Shown here piece after piece: positions 56,295 to 64,000 of a stretch of 64,000 nucleotides of DNA. Every line of letters starts with the position of its first letter. Positions within the stretch are counted from its first letter, which is position 1. The notes under the pieces are model-generated. The model saw only the letters and a program-made list of their open reading frames with translations. It was not told where the DNA came from and ran no database searches. The stretch comes from Edaphobacter sp. (GTDB taxonomy: Bacteria; Acidobacteriota; Terriglobia; Terriglobales; Acidobacteriaceae): assembly GCA_025462645.1 (NCBI GenBank), contig JAOAPB010000001.1, forward strand, positions 124,001 through 188,000. The letters run 5' to 3'. The position numbers and the translations under genes are program-made.

Positions 56295-56717
56295 ATGAAA
56301 CAACTTTTGCTTGCTGTTATGACCCTATCTATGGCTGGAACAACGATGAACACACCGCTTCACGGACAGACTCAGACTGCACCAGCCTCCACAAAGAAGC
56401 TTGTTGTGTTTGCCTGTGACATGAAGGCCATGACCCCGGCACAGAGGAAGCGGCATTCTGAAGTCCTCTCGCCGGCCCTCAAATCGGCGAAGCTCAACAC
56501 AAGCGAGCGGCCAGATGGCTACGCCTTTCAATTCCCATCTGACCCAAAGACCTTTGCAACGTTATCGGAGTGGATCGGGAACGAACGCCTCTGCTGCCCA
56601 TTCTTTGAGTTTGATATCCATGTGGGCGACAACTCTGCCCCTATGGTCCTACGCATCACGGGACCGGACGGAGTGAAGCAGTTCATCAAAGCTGAGCTTC
56701 CAGGGATGGTTGGCTGA
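56295..56717 (+). CDS. Secreted small protein with conserved Cys-Cys motif
   Basis: The protein has 140 aa. A signal-like N-terminus (MKQLLLAVMTLSMAGTTM) is followed by VVFACDMKAMTPAQRKRHSEVL, ERPDGYAFQFPSDPKTFATL, GNERLCCPFFEFDI and MVLRITGPDGVKQFIKAE. I recall this ERxCCPF-containing small domain from genes near MerR and metal-resistance loci, usually without an assigned function. The vicinal cysteines suggest metal or thiol binding. The start at 56295 has GGAGAG upstream. Its stop overlaps the thioredoxin-like gene (TGATG). Confidence 0.72.
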   Translation: MKQLLLAVMTLSMAGTTMNTPLHGQTQTAPASTKKLVVFACDMKAMTPAQRKRHSEVLSPALKSAKLNTSERPDGYAFQFPSDPKTFATLSEWIGNERLCCPFFEFDIHVGDNSAPMVLRITGPDGVKQFIKAELPGMVG

Positions 56718-57223
56718 TGCGTTCAGGGATCATTCGAAGCGGTGCAATCGTCTGCTTGCTTCTCTCATCTGCATTCGAGATGAGCGCAGAGCCGCTCACC
56801 GCGGGACATGTGGCACCGCCGTTTGTTCTGAAGCGGGCTGACGGGAAGGCCGTCAGCCTCGCTTCCCATAAAGGCCAGGTTGTGCTCCTTAACTTCTGGG
56901 CGACCTGGTGCGCGCCCTGCCGCGTCGAGATGCCGTGGTTCGAGGAGTTCTCGAAAACCTATGGCAACCGTGGCCTGTATGTCCTTGGTGTTTCACTTGA
57001 CGATGGTGGATGGAAGGCTGTGCAACCAGTGATCTCCAAACTCAAAGTCTCCTATCCGATCGTGCTTGGAGATGGAAAGATCACCAAGAGCTACGGTATG
57101 GGCGATCTACTTCCCGCTACCTTCCTCATAGATCGAACCGGAAAGATCCGAACCGTGAAGATTGGATTTGGAGACAAGCTGGAGTTCGAGAAGACGATCG
57201 AACAGCTACTTGATGGGAAGTAG
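56717..57223 (+). CDS. TlpA/ResA-like thiol-disulfide oxidoreductase
   Basis: The protein has 168 aa. The signal peptide (AIVCLLLSSAFEMSA) sends it to the periplasm. LNFWATWCAPCRVEMPWFEEF carries the redox-active CxxC (Cys-Ala-Pro-Cys), and LLPATFLIDRTGKI the cis-Pro loop of the thioredoxin fold. The protein should reduce disulfides of exported partners. Because it is coupled to the Cys-Cys protein and controlled by the same MerR-type promoter, the likely partner is that protein; this is inference. Confidence 0.88.
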   Translation: MRSGIIRSGAIVCLLLSSAFEMSAEPLTAGHVAPPFVLKRADGKAVSLASHKGQVVLLNFWATWCAPCRVEMPWFEEFSKTYGNRGLYVLGVSLDDGGWKAVQPVISKLKVSYPIVLGDGKITKSYGMGDLLPATFLIDRTGKIRTVKIGFGDKLEFEKTIEQLLDGK

Positions 57224-57564
57224 GCTTGTCCGTCTTGATTGACGAGATCTCCATCAATAATTTCATCAGCGCCTTCAAACAGATGAATGAGAAGATTGCC
57301 TCGCTAAGCGGAGGCATCTCTTCTCATGAGTTACATCCAGGGCGAAGGACGAGGTCAAGGAGCACTGTTTCCAGTGGTATTGGATGACTTTGTACCAGCG
57401 GATCACGTCTGCTGAGTCATCGACGCATTCGCCGAAAGGCTTGTGATGTCCGAGCTTGGATTCGGGCGGGCTCAGGCTGCTGATAGCGATCGCCAACGAT
57501 CCTCCACGTCTGGTATATCGAGTTTCGTAACGACCTCGATCAACCCCGCACCCACAGCCGCCCG
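57224..57564. other. Degraded region with transposase remnant
   Basis: No intact gene is present in this 341-bp stretch. The only identifiable content is the IS1182-type transposase N-terminus at 57326-57496 and a weak GCCTC/GAGGC hairpin just before it. Confidence 0.6.
57326..57496 (+). pseudogene. IS1182-family transposase remnant with nonsense mutation
   Basis: From the ATG the frame reads MSYIQGEGRGQGALFPVVLD, DFVPADHVC, a TGA stop at 57413-57415, then VIDAFAERL and MSELGFGRAQAADSD. This matches my recollection of the IS1182-family transposase N-terminus (MSYIxGxxRGQ..LFP...DDxVxADHxxRVIDAF). The stop replaces an Arg codon (CGA to TGA). The similarity fades by 57496 and the rest of the element is missing. 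Confidence 0.75.
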
Positions 57565-58251
57565 CTAAGCCGAGGCCTGTCGCCGCGTTCGCAACAACCC
57601 GCCCACCGCGCCGCCCACCGCCGACAGCACCAGCAGAATCCCCGAAACCATCGCAAACCCCGTCAGCATCATCCCCGCGCGAAACTCTGGCGAGTACAGG
57701 TACCGCAGCATCGCCTCCGGCTGTGCATTCGCCGCCGCGGCCTTCTCAATCTGGGCATGAAGCTGCTGTGTCAGCTCCGCATCGAACCCCGCCATGCTGT
57801 GCAACCCATACCGAGCTACCAGCCCCGCCCCAGCCATCGACACAGCCAGGCAAGTCACCAGCGCCAGCCCCACCACAATCCCGATCCGCACACCGATCCC
57901 CGCATCCATCCATGCCTGCGGACGCCGTCGCTGATACAGTCCCACTGCAATCAGGGATCCGCTGATCGTCCAAAGCGAGCTAAGCGGCGACACCAATGGA
58001 ATCCGCGTGGCCACCAGGCTTAAACATGCCGCCACAAGCGCAACCAGCCCCGCGCACCGAATCGCCGTCTTCCACTCCACTCGTCGCGGCCGCGGCGGAG
58101 GCACCGTGCCGGTCGTACCCTCCTCAGCACCCTCGGACGGCTGCTCGTAGTCGATCAGGTAGATCTGCGGAGCGCCGCAGTACGGACAGAAAGCCACCGA
58201 GCCGTCACCGGCAGGAAGGTCGCCGCCACATCGGTGACAAGATTCGTGCAT
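57565..58251 (-). CDS. Zinc-ribbon membrane protein
   Basis: The protein has 228 aa. The N-terminus MHESCHRCGGDLPAGDG and AFCPYCGAPQIY form a zinc ribbon with two CxxC pairs. Four transmembrane segments follow (CAGLVALVAACLSLVATRI, LSSLWTISGSLIAVGLY, VRIGIVVGLALVTCLAVSMAG, GMMLTGFAMVSGILLVLSAVGGAVGG). This layout is common for Acidobacteriota proteins of unknown role. I chose ATG 58251 because the zinc ribbon begins there. It may be co-transcribed with the lipoprotein gene 88 bp upstream. Confidence 0.75.
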   Translation of the reverse strand: MHESCHRCGGDLPAGDGSVAFCPYCGAPQIYLIDYEQPSEGAEEGTTGTVPPPRPRRVEWKTAIRCAGLVALVAACLSLVATRIPLVSPLSSLWTISGSLIAVGLYQRRRPQAWMDAGIGVRIGIVVGLALVTCLAVSMAGAGLVARYGLHSMAGFDAELTQQLHAQIEKAAAANAQPEAMLRYLYSPEFRAGMMLTGFAMVSGILLVLSAVGGAVGGLLRTRRQASA

Positions 58252-58339
58252 ACCTTTGAAGCTAACCCACCCTATAGAACCCGGCAAGCTCTACGACTCC
58301 AACCGAGGTATTGCCGTTGTCGTCTTCCCGTCCGGCGCT

Positions 58340-58939
58340 CTACTGTCTGGTATCCTCGCCCCCGGCAGAGAGATTCCCCGGCAGGTCCAGTGCGACCAGC
58401 CCAAACTTCGTCCCATTGCCCTCTGGGTCGATTGCCACAATATGCTGGTGCTGCTTCGACCCCGTCTTCAACTCCATCTTGCCCGGCGCATCGTCGCTTA
58501 CATTGACTTTGTTGTGATCTTCGCTGCACGTCAGGCCCTCAGACGTGCGCGTCGGCGTACCTACTGGCTGATTGTGCGCGCACTGGATCACGTCGCCATA
58601 CCGCTTCAGAGCCTCGCGGTAGAACGCCCCCACCTTATCGGGAGCATCCGTCGATCGATAGCTCGCCGCCTTCACCCGAAGCTGAAACCTCCCAAAGCTG
58701 AGGTTTACATCGGCGGACCCGCTGTCCTTGTCCTTCTTCTTAACCAGCTCGGCCCCCGGATACACCGGCAGCCCGATCCCATTCACCACTGCCGCCTCGT
58801 TCGTCTTCACCTGCATCCCGCCGAACGGCGTGGCAATCTTCACGTTTTCGTTATCGCCCTTCTTCTGCGAGTCGATCCGGCAGCCGCTCATCATTGCTGC
58901 CCCCAGAACCATCGCTACCGCCGCCGCTTGCCTCGCCAT
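58340..58939 (-). CDS. Lipoprotein of unknown function
   Basis: The protein has 199 aa. [19 protein letters not shown] is a lipoprotein signal. The mature domain ([64 protein letters not shown]) recalls a small alpha/beta fold seen in secreted Acidobacteriota proteins with a 'VYPGA' motif. No function is assigned. The start at 58939 has GAGG seven bases upstream; 58960 is less likely. Confidence 0.75.
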   Translation of the reverse strand: MARQAAAVAMVLGAAMMSGCRIDSQKKGDNENVKIATPFGGMQVKTNEAAVVNGIGLPVYPGAELVKKKDKDSGSADVNLSFGRFQLRVKAASYRSTDAPDKVGAFYREALKRYGDVIQCAHNQPVGTPTRTSEGLTCSEDHNKVNVSDDAPGKMELKTGSKQHQHIVAIDPEGNGTKFGLVALDLPGNLSAGGEDTRQ

Positions 58940-59319
58940 TCCACGCCTCACTTCATTCAAAAGAACGATACGCCACTTTCAACCATTCGGTTCCCCCCTT
59001 CCACCCGCCGGACCATGCCCGATATCCCCGGAAAAATAAACTCACTACGAGTGGCATGATCTTCACTCTCAGAACAAGCCTGTCCGCTGACCACATTTAC
59101 CACGCATTTCACCACAACCTGTCCATCAAAAAACAGAAATTTCCCGCCAATCTCGCAAAAAACAGCCCCAAAACACCCCAAATTAAATCCGCCGCTTCTT
59201 ACTCACAAACTACCCCTTCAAGCAAAAAATACGGAAATACCCTACAAACGTGGCCTATACTTACGGGAAGCCCAAACGATAGGGCCAACACCGCCCGCCA
59301 GGCGATCCGGAGTTTCGGC
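58940..59319. other. Divergent intergenic region with A/C-rich element
   Basis: This 380-bp region holds element C2 (59091-59205) and no gene I can support. A long frame runs across it into the MerR-like gene, but its composition is repeat-like and the real gene starts at 59320. Confidence 0.6.
59091..59205. repeat. Dispersed A/C-rich element, copy C2
   Basis: Related to 42465-42580. Shared blocks are CCAC-TTT-CCAC-CATTTCACCACA, CCTGTCCA and CAAAAA, then similar runs of Cs and As. It has no coding potential. Confidence 0.65.
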
Positions 59320-59823
59320 ATGGCGCAGCACCAGCCAATCCGCAAAGCCCACCCCAAATCCGGGTCAGACATCCCGGACAAGCTCTACTTCCGCATCGGC
59401 GAAGTATCGAAGCTCTGCGAGGTCCCAGCCTACGTCCTTCGCTTCTGGGAGAGCGAGTTTCCCCAGCTAAAACCACACAAAGGGGGCACCGGCCAGCGTC
59501 TCTACCGCCGCCGTGACGTCGAGACCGCGCTCCATATCAAGTCCCTCCTCTACGACGAGGGCTATACCATCCCCGGCGCCCGTCAGGTCATCAAGAGCGA
59601 ATTAAAGCAAAAAGAGCCGCAACTACCCCTCGCCATCGACGCTCCAACCCAGGACGTCAATCCCCAACGCCTGCGTAAACTCCAGAAGGATCTCCGCGAT
59701 CTCCTCGCCATACTCTCAAAGCCTGCAACCCGCGCGGCCATCCATACCATCCGCGCTCCCCGGCCAGTAGCCAACGCCCGCCGAATCCCGGAAAGACTCT
59801 TCGACGCACCACCAGACGCCTGA
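59320..59823 (+). CDS. MerR-like transcriptional regulator
   Basis: The protein has 167 aa. [30 protein letters not shown] and [33 protein letters not shown] form a MerR winged helix. The effector region is short and basic/helical ([17 protein letters not shown]), with no metal-binding cysteines. The '[12 protein letters not shown]' type is widely conserved and often lies near translation or IHF genes; its target is unknown. Start 59320 has CCGGAG upstream and is the first ATG in the domain frame. Confidence 0.85.
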   Translation: MAQHQPIRKAHPKSGSDIPDKLYFRIGEVSKLCEVPAYVLRFWESEFPQLKPHKGGTGQRLYRRRDVETALHIKSLLYDEGYTIPGARQVIKSELKQKEPQLPLAIDAPTQDVNPQRLRKLQKDLRDLLAILSKPATRAAIHTIRAPRPVANARRIPERLFDAPPDA

Positions 59824-59873
59824 CCGGAAGTCACACCATGAGCCGGGGTTCATCCTTCAGACGAGTAACTCCG

Positions 59874-60821
59874 TTACAGAGCGATCCACCCCACATGAAT
59901 GGCCCAGAGAGACAGGCTCGCCACCACTACCCATAACGCCACTCCCTGCACCAGCGGCCGTACCCCAACCTCTCGCAGTGTGCTCCTCGTAATTCCCGTT
60001 CCAATCAAAAACAGCACCACGGTCAGCCCCGACCGACCCAACTTATTCAGCGCCGCGAAGAGTCCAGCCGTCTGCGGCACATAGCGCGGAGCATAGCTGG
60101 CCAGTACCGCCGCAGCGCAGAAGTACAGGATGAACCAGGGCCAGTGAACCTTTGCTTTGCTCTTCTTCAGCATCGCCGTAGCGATCGCCAGCGGCACAAT
60201 CCACAACGCCCGTGCCAGTTTCACTGTAGTCCCCACTGCCAGCGCCGTCGCTCCATACTTCGCTCCCGCCCCCACCACAGAACTCGTGTCATGAATCGCC
60301 AACGCCGCCCACAACCCAAACTGAGTCTGCGAGAGATGCATCGCCAATCCTATGAACGGAAACAGAAGCAGCGCCACGGAGTTCAGCACAAACACCGTGC
60401 CCATCGAGACCGCCATCTCCTCCTCATTCGCCTCCAGGACCGGTCCCATCGCGGCAATGGCGCTACCCCCACAAATCGCCGTCCCAAAGCTGATCAGCAG
60501 CGACTGCGTCTTCCCCACCTTCAGCATCTTTCCCAGCAGCACGCCCAGGCTCAACGCAAACGTAATGCTGATCGCCGTATAGAGAAACCCCGACCGTCCC
60601 GCGTGAACCACCTCCTGCAGATTCATCCCAAACCCCAGGCAAACCACCGCAGCCTGCAGCAGAAACTTCGAAAGCTGCCTACTCTCCACGTGGAAGTGAT
60701 GCACTGTGGTCAATCCAAAGACAAGCCCTGCCGCCAGCGCAAACGGAGGCCCAATCAACCCGCTCGCAGAGACGATAATCCCAATATAGAACAGGTTCCG
60801 CGCGCTCATGCTTTCAAGCAT
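59874..60821 (-). CDS. YeiH-family putative sulfate exporter
   Basis: The protein has 315 aa. It has about ten transmembrane segments. LLQAAVVCLGFGMNLQEVV, SFGTAICGGSAIAAMGPV and AIHDTSSVVGAGAKYG are the family motifs (PSE/YeiH, UPF0324). The family is linked to sulfate or thiosulfate/taurine export; the evidence is limited. A LysR-type gene lies upstream on the same strand, as YeiE does by YeiH in E. coli. A T-N11-A operator sits 45 bp ahead of the ATG. Confidence 0.88.
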   Translation of the reverse strand: MLESMSARNLFYIGIIVSASGLIGPPFALAAGLVFGLTTVHHFHVESRQLSKFLLQAAVVCLGFGMNLQEVVHAGRSGFLYTAISITFALSLGVLLGKMLKVGKTQSLLISFGTAICGGSAIAAMGPVLEANEEEMAVSMGTVFVLNSVALLLFPFIGLAMHLSQTQFGLWAALAIHDTSSVVGAGAKYGATALAVGTTVKLARALWIVPLAIATAMLKKSKAKVHWPWFILYFCAAAVLASYAPRYVPQTAGLFAALNKLGRSGLTVVLFLIGTGITRSTLREVGVRPLVQGVALWVVVASLSLWAIHVGWIAL

Positions 60822-60865
60822 GAGCGCAACTCCAACCGCAGTCGAGACGTACTTTCGAATTACTG

Positions 60866-60880
60866 ATAAGTTTTACTTAT
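60866..60880. promoter_or_regulatory. LysR-type operator ahead of yeiH-like gene
   Basis: ATAAG-TTTTA-CTTAT is a 15-bp dyad holding T-N11-A, the LysR regulator consensus, and the pairing extends with CTG/CGG on the flanks. It lies 45 bp upstream of the YeiH-like start and downstream of the LysR gene. Confidence 0.65.
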
Positions 60881-61001
60881 CGGTGCAATTTAGCCACTGG
60901 CTATTGTTTTAGCTCACTATTCTGAGCACAGCGAAAGACTTTTATTCCGACGTGAGCAAACCGCCTCGAGTGCTTCACTCCGTCATCCCAAACGCGTCAC
61001 G

Positions 61002-61913
61002 CTAGGCCCCCGCAGTCCCTGCTGCAAAGCGTTGAAATGCAGCGGCAGCCCCCGTAGCCTCTGTTCCCGCCAAACGGACAAAGCTGAAGTCTCGCAGGAT
61101 CTCCAACCCCTCAACCGCTACAGTCCGTACCGTCCCCAGCCGCATCACTTTTCCGATCGCCCACCGCGAAACAAACCCCACCCCCAGCTCCGCCTCCACC
61201 CCGGAGATAATCGCCTCCGTCGAATCAAGCTCCATCGCCACACGGAGCGACCGCAGCGGCAGCCCCACCCGCTTCAGCGATCGCTCCACCACCCGCCGCG
61301 ACCCCGACCCGCGCTCCCTTAGTAGTAGCGGGACCTTCATCAACTCCTTCGGCTCAATCGCCCCCGCCTTCGCCCACGCATGATTCGGACTCACGATCAG
61401 AACCATCTCGTCCCGCACCATCCGCTCCGTCTTCACATCCCGCCGCATCGCCGGCCCTTCAATGATCCCAAGCGCCACCCGCTCCTCCACCACCGCCTCC
61501 ACAATCTTTTCCGTATTTCCACTCACCAGCGAGAGATGGACATGCGGATACTGCTTCATAAACGCCCCCAGAATCCGCGGCAACACATATTGTGCGACTG
61601 TTGTCGAAGCCCCCAGCCGCAACTCCCCCACCACCTCGTCGTTCAACGCCGCCAACGCCCTCTGCGCCTCCTCCATCGTCTCCGCAGCCTTCGTCGCATA
61701 CCCCACTAGAACTCGTCCCGCCTCTGTCAGGGCAATCTGCGTCCCATGCCCGTCGCCTCGAGCCCGGTCAAACAGGCGAACTCCCGCCTCCTCCTCCAGC
61801 GCCCGAATCTGCTGGCTCACCGCGGGCTGGCTAAGATGCAGCACCTCCGCCGCCTTGCGAAAGCTCATCTCCTCCGCGACCGCCCGAAACACCTTTAGCC
61901 GAAAGTTCTCCAA
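61002..61913 (-). CDS. LysR-family regulator (YeiE/CysB-type)
   Basis: The protein has 303 aa. MENFRLKVFRAVAEEMSFRK with AAEVLHLSQPAVSQQIRALE is the winged helix-turn-helix. The periplasmic-binding-like effector domain starts at about GELRLGASTTVAQYVLPRIL. Gene context with a YeiH-like transporter matches E. coli yeiE-yeiH. The regulator probably binds the T-N11-A site in the 180-bp gap. It is divergent from murJ. Confidence 0.9.
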   Translation of the reverse strand: MENFRLKVFRAVAEEMSFRKAAEVLHLSQPAVSQQIRALEEEAGVRLFDRARGDGHGTQIALTEAGRVLVGYATKAAETMEEAQRALAALNDEVVGELRLGASTTVAQYVLPRILGAFMKQYPHVHLSLVSGNTEKIVEAVVEERVALGIIEGPAMRRDVKTERMVRDEMVLIVSPNHAWAKAGAIEPKELMKVPLLLRERGSGSRRVVERSLKRVGLPLRSLRVAMELDSTEAIISGVEAELGVGFVSRWAIGKVMRLGTVRTVAVEGLEILRDFSFVRLAGTEATGAAAAFQRFAAGTAGA

Positions 61914-61969
61914 CCCCTCTCCTTAGCCGCGAACCAAGCCCGCCATCCCATCAGCATAAGCCCACCCGA

Positions 61970-61975
61970 TAAAAT
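61970..61975 (+). promoter_or_regulatory. -10-like box for murJ
   Basis: TAAAAT lies 18 bases before the GTG at 61994, implying a leader of about 12 nt. The spacer between the LysR gene and murJ is only 80 bp. Confidence 0.4.
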
Positions 61976-61993
61976 CAAACCAAGCCTAGCCAA

Positions 61994-63592
61994 GTGACTA
62001 CAAACGACGAACCCAAACCGATGCCTGCACCACAAAGGCGCAGCCTCTTCGCCCTCCTGCACCCATCCACTTCACACAGCGCCTTCTCCGCCACTCTTCT
62101 CCTCATGCTCTCGACGCTCCTCTCCGGCGTCCTGGGCCTGATCCGCACCAAATACATCAACTACATCTTCGGCGCCGGCCCTCAGACCGATGCCTACAAC
62201 GCAGCCTTTGAACTCCCCGAAATGCTTGCCTACTTCCTCGTCGGCGGCGTTGCCTCCATCTCTCTGGTCACCATACTCAACCGTTATCGCGCCCAGGACG
62301 ATGAGGAGGGTGGCGATCGGGCCATCTCCATCGTCCTCAACGCCATGATCATGGTCCTCGGCGTAGCCATCCTGGTAGCAGAAGTCTTAGCTCCCTACTA
62401 CACCCGCATCAAGTTTCCTGGATTCTCTCCCGAAAACGCCGCACTCTGTACCTCGCTCACCCGCCTCCTGCTACCTGCGCAGCTCTTCTTCTTCATCGGC
62501 GGGGTCATCGGCTCCAAGCTCCTCGTCCGCAAAATCTTCCTCTACCAGGCCATCACGCCGCTCATCTACAACCTCGGCATCATCCTCGGCGCCATCTTCC
62601 TCTCGCAGCGCTTCGGCATCTACTCGCTCGCCATCGGCGTCCTCGCCGGAGTCATCCTCGGCCCTGCTGCACTCACTGCCTTCGGAGCCGCCCGCGAGGG
62701 TCTCCGCTACCACCCCATCTTTAATCTCCGCCACCCAGCCTTCAGCGAGTGGCTTCGCCTCTCTCTTCCCCTGATGATCGGGGTCTCGCTCGTCACCGCC
62801 GACAAGTGGATACTCAGCTTCTTCGCCTCCCATGACCCCGGCGGCATCTCCCGTCTCTACGTCGCCAAAACTCTCTTCAACGCTCCTATGGGCATCCTTG
62901 GCCAGGCAGCTGGAGCAGCCTCGCTCCCCTTCTTCTCCTCTCTCTTCAGCCAAAATCGGCTCTCTGACTTCGCCGCAGCCGTCAACCGCGCCATCACCCG
63001 CATCTTCGCCGTCTCGCTCATCGCCGCCGCCTGGATGGTTGCACTCGCTCCCTCCATCGTCGACCTCTTTCGTGGGGGCTCCTTCAACCGTACCGATGCC
63101 GCCGAGACAGCACAGTACTTCACCATCTTCGCCGTCTCGCTCGCTCTCTGGGCCGCCCAGGGAATCTATGCCCGAGCCTTCTACGCCGCCAGTAACACTC
63201 TCACCCCAGCGCTGGCCGGAAGCATCATCACCCTGCTATCCATCCCCGTCTACCGCTTTTTCTTCCATACTGTCGGCCTGGCCGGCCTCGCCATCGCCTC
63301 CGACATTGGCATCCTCACCCACACCCTTACTCTAGCCATTCTGCTCCACCGTCGCAGGCTGGTCTCCATCAGCGGTCTCGAAGGTCTTGAACTAGCTCGT
63401 GCCCTGCTCGCCGCCGCCATCAGCTTCGCCGGAGCTTCAGCTCTAGCCCATCACCTGCCGCTTCACAGCGGCTATACCGGCGATCTCATCACGATTGCCG
63501 CTGCTACCCTTATCTGGGCTGCGCTCAGCATCCTCACCCTAGGACTCACCGGCTCGAAGCTCCTGAGTCAAATTCGTTCGCGGATGGCCTGA
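61994..63592 (+). CDS. murJ: Lipid II flippase MurJ
   Basis: The protein has 532 aa. It is a MOP-superfamily protein with about 14 transmembrane segments that moves lipid II to the outer leaflet for peptidoglycan synthesis. LLSGVLGLIRTKYINYIFGAGPQTDAYNAAF is the MviN N-terminal signature; LPLMIGVSLVTADKWILSFF and ASLPFFSSLF follow the pattern. The start is a GTG at 61994; an ATG at 62021 (MPAPQRRSL) is an alternative. It is followed by a convergent iscX. Confidence 0.93.
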   Translation: MTTNDEPKPMPAPQRRSLFALLHPSTSHSAFSATLLLMLSTLLSGVLGLIRTKYINYIFGAGPQTDAYNAAFELPEMLAYFLVGGVASISLVTILNRYRAQDDEEGGDRAISIVLNAMIMVLGVAILVAEVLAPYYTRIKFPGFSPENAALCTSLTRLLLPAQLFFFIGGVIGSKLLVRKIFLYQAITPLIYNLGIILGAIFLSQRFGIYSLAIGVLAGVILGPAALTAFGAAREGLRYHPIFNLRHPAFSEWLRLSLPLMIGVSLVTADKWILSFFASHDPGGISRLYVAKTLFNAPMGILGQAAGAASLPFFSSLFSQNRLSDFAAAVNRAITRIFAVSLIAAAWMVALAPSIVDLFRGGSFNRTDAAETAQYFTIFAVSLALWAAQGIYARAFYAASNTLTPALAGSIITLLSIPVYRFFFHTVGLAGLAIASDIGILTHTLTLAILLHRRRLVSISGLEGLELARALLAAAISFAGASALAHHLPLHSGYTGDLITIAAATLIWAALSILTLGLTGSKLLSQIRSRMA

Positions 63593-63615
63593 CCGCATCA
63601 GCTGCGCTCAAGTCC

Positions 63616-63831
63616 TTACTTAGCATCCTCATACTCTTCATTCCACGCCTTCTGAATCGCCTCCAGTATTCCCTCATTCGACTTCAGCGGATCCCCCACA
63701 AATCCCGGCAGCTCCGTCACATACTTATGCAGGTCCGTAAACCGCACAGAGTAAGGCTCCACCTCCGGAAACTTCTCCTGCAGCAAAATTCCGATCTCCT
63801 CAAAGTCTGTCCAGTCAATCTCCCGCGCCAT
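63616..63831 (-). CDS. iscX: Fe-S assembly protein IscX
   Basis: The protein has 71 aa. IDWTDFEEIGILLQEKFPEVEPYSVRFTDLHKYVTELPGF and NEGILEAIQKAWNEEY match IscX (YfhJ), an acidic partner of the IscS cysteine desulfurase and frataxin-like regulator. Other isc genes are not in the window, so it is separate from an isc operon here. The match covers the full family length. Confidence 0.92.
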   Translation of the reverse strand: MAREIDWTDFEEIGILLQEKFPEVEPYSVRFTDLHKYVTELPGFVGDPLKSNEGILEAIQKAWNEEYEDAK

Positions 63832-63909
63832 ACGCTCTCCTCGTTACACTAGTCTGTGGCCCGAAACAACCAGCCCACTCAAGAGACTACAAGAACTCGC
63901 GCAGTTTTT

Positions 63910-64000
63910 ATGACTCACAAGAATCCCATTCCCATTCCATGGTCGGCTTCGTTGCTACGCCGCGATCTCAATGCCCGCGCCCAGCACCTCGCCACCACCG
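63910..64000 (+). CDS. Partial gene at window edge, unknown product
   Basis: An open frame from the ATG at 63910 reads MTHKNPIPIPWSASLLRRDL and NARAQHLATT to the window end. Codon usage is typical of genes here, but no Shine-Dalgarno is seen and only 30 residues are visible. The family was not recognised. Confidence 0.4.
   Translation, partial: MTHKNPIPIPWSASLLRRDLNARAQHLATT

Overview
The window looks like part of an Acidobacteriota chromosome (class Terriglobia, close to Granulicella, Edaphobacter or Terriglobus). The evidence is the high GC content, two very large Oar-type TonB-dependent receptors with an N-terminal carboxypeptidase-regulatory-like domain, a GWxTD-domain protein between them, an 'LPDAPS' secreted protein, and dispersed palindromic intergenic repeats of a style I associate with this group. 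No rRNA, tRNA or CRISPR array was seen. The assignment rests on family recognition, not on a database search.

Layout. 1-6.1 kb: the start of a family 2 glycosyltransferase, a secreted GH31 alpha-glucosidase and a convergent secreted GH20 beta-N-acetylhexosaminidase, separated by a repeat-rich spacer. 6-12 kb: a small secreted protein, a methyltransferase, a gnd-zwf pentose-phosphate operon and a membrane PAS-GGDEF diguanylate cyclase. 12-18.2 kb: an iron-uptake-like cluster (STN-domain TonB siderophore receptor, PiuC/YbiX-type hydroxylase, GT39 mannosyltransferase), with a candidate small RNA at its upstream edge. 18.2-27.7 kb: Oar-like receptor, GWxTD protein, Oar-like receptor. 28-31 kb: gyrA. 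31-34.1 kb: an AT-richer three-gene insertion encoding a DNA methyltransferase, a DUF262 protein and a HEPN protein. This is the best candidate for a little-described defence or conflict system.

34.1-49.3 kb is mixed housekeeping and envelope genes: CsbD, glycine-zipper, lipoprotein, CHAD, transaldolase, FAH-family hydrolase, FN3 lipoprotein, YdjM-like, DedA, MogA, TonB/TolA-like, miaA and a kbl/bioF-like enzyme. 49.3-55.3 kb holds a pyrR-pyrB-pyrC operon, an MFS transporter and a PfkB kinase. 55.5-57.5 kb is a MerR-controlled, cysteine-rich locus with a perfect MerR-type operator, a deletion-damaged transporter relic and a decayed IS1182-type transposase fragment. 57.5-64 kb carries a zinc-ribbon membrane protein, a lipoprotein, a MerR-like regulator, a YeiH transporter with its LysR regulator, murJ, iscX and the start of one more gene.

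Intergenic DNA is unusually structured. I see two ~265-bp copies of one element (3544-3804 and 35557-35824), each with a TATACT box, a GC-rich hairpin and a terminal G-tract. There are also two 48-nt palindromic REP-like repeats (3298-3345 and 3444-3491), two related A/C-rich elements (42465-42580 and 59091-59205), and several clean intrinsic terminators.
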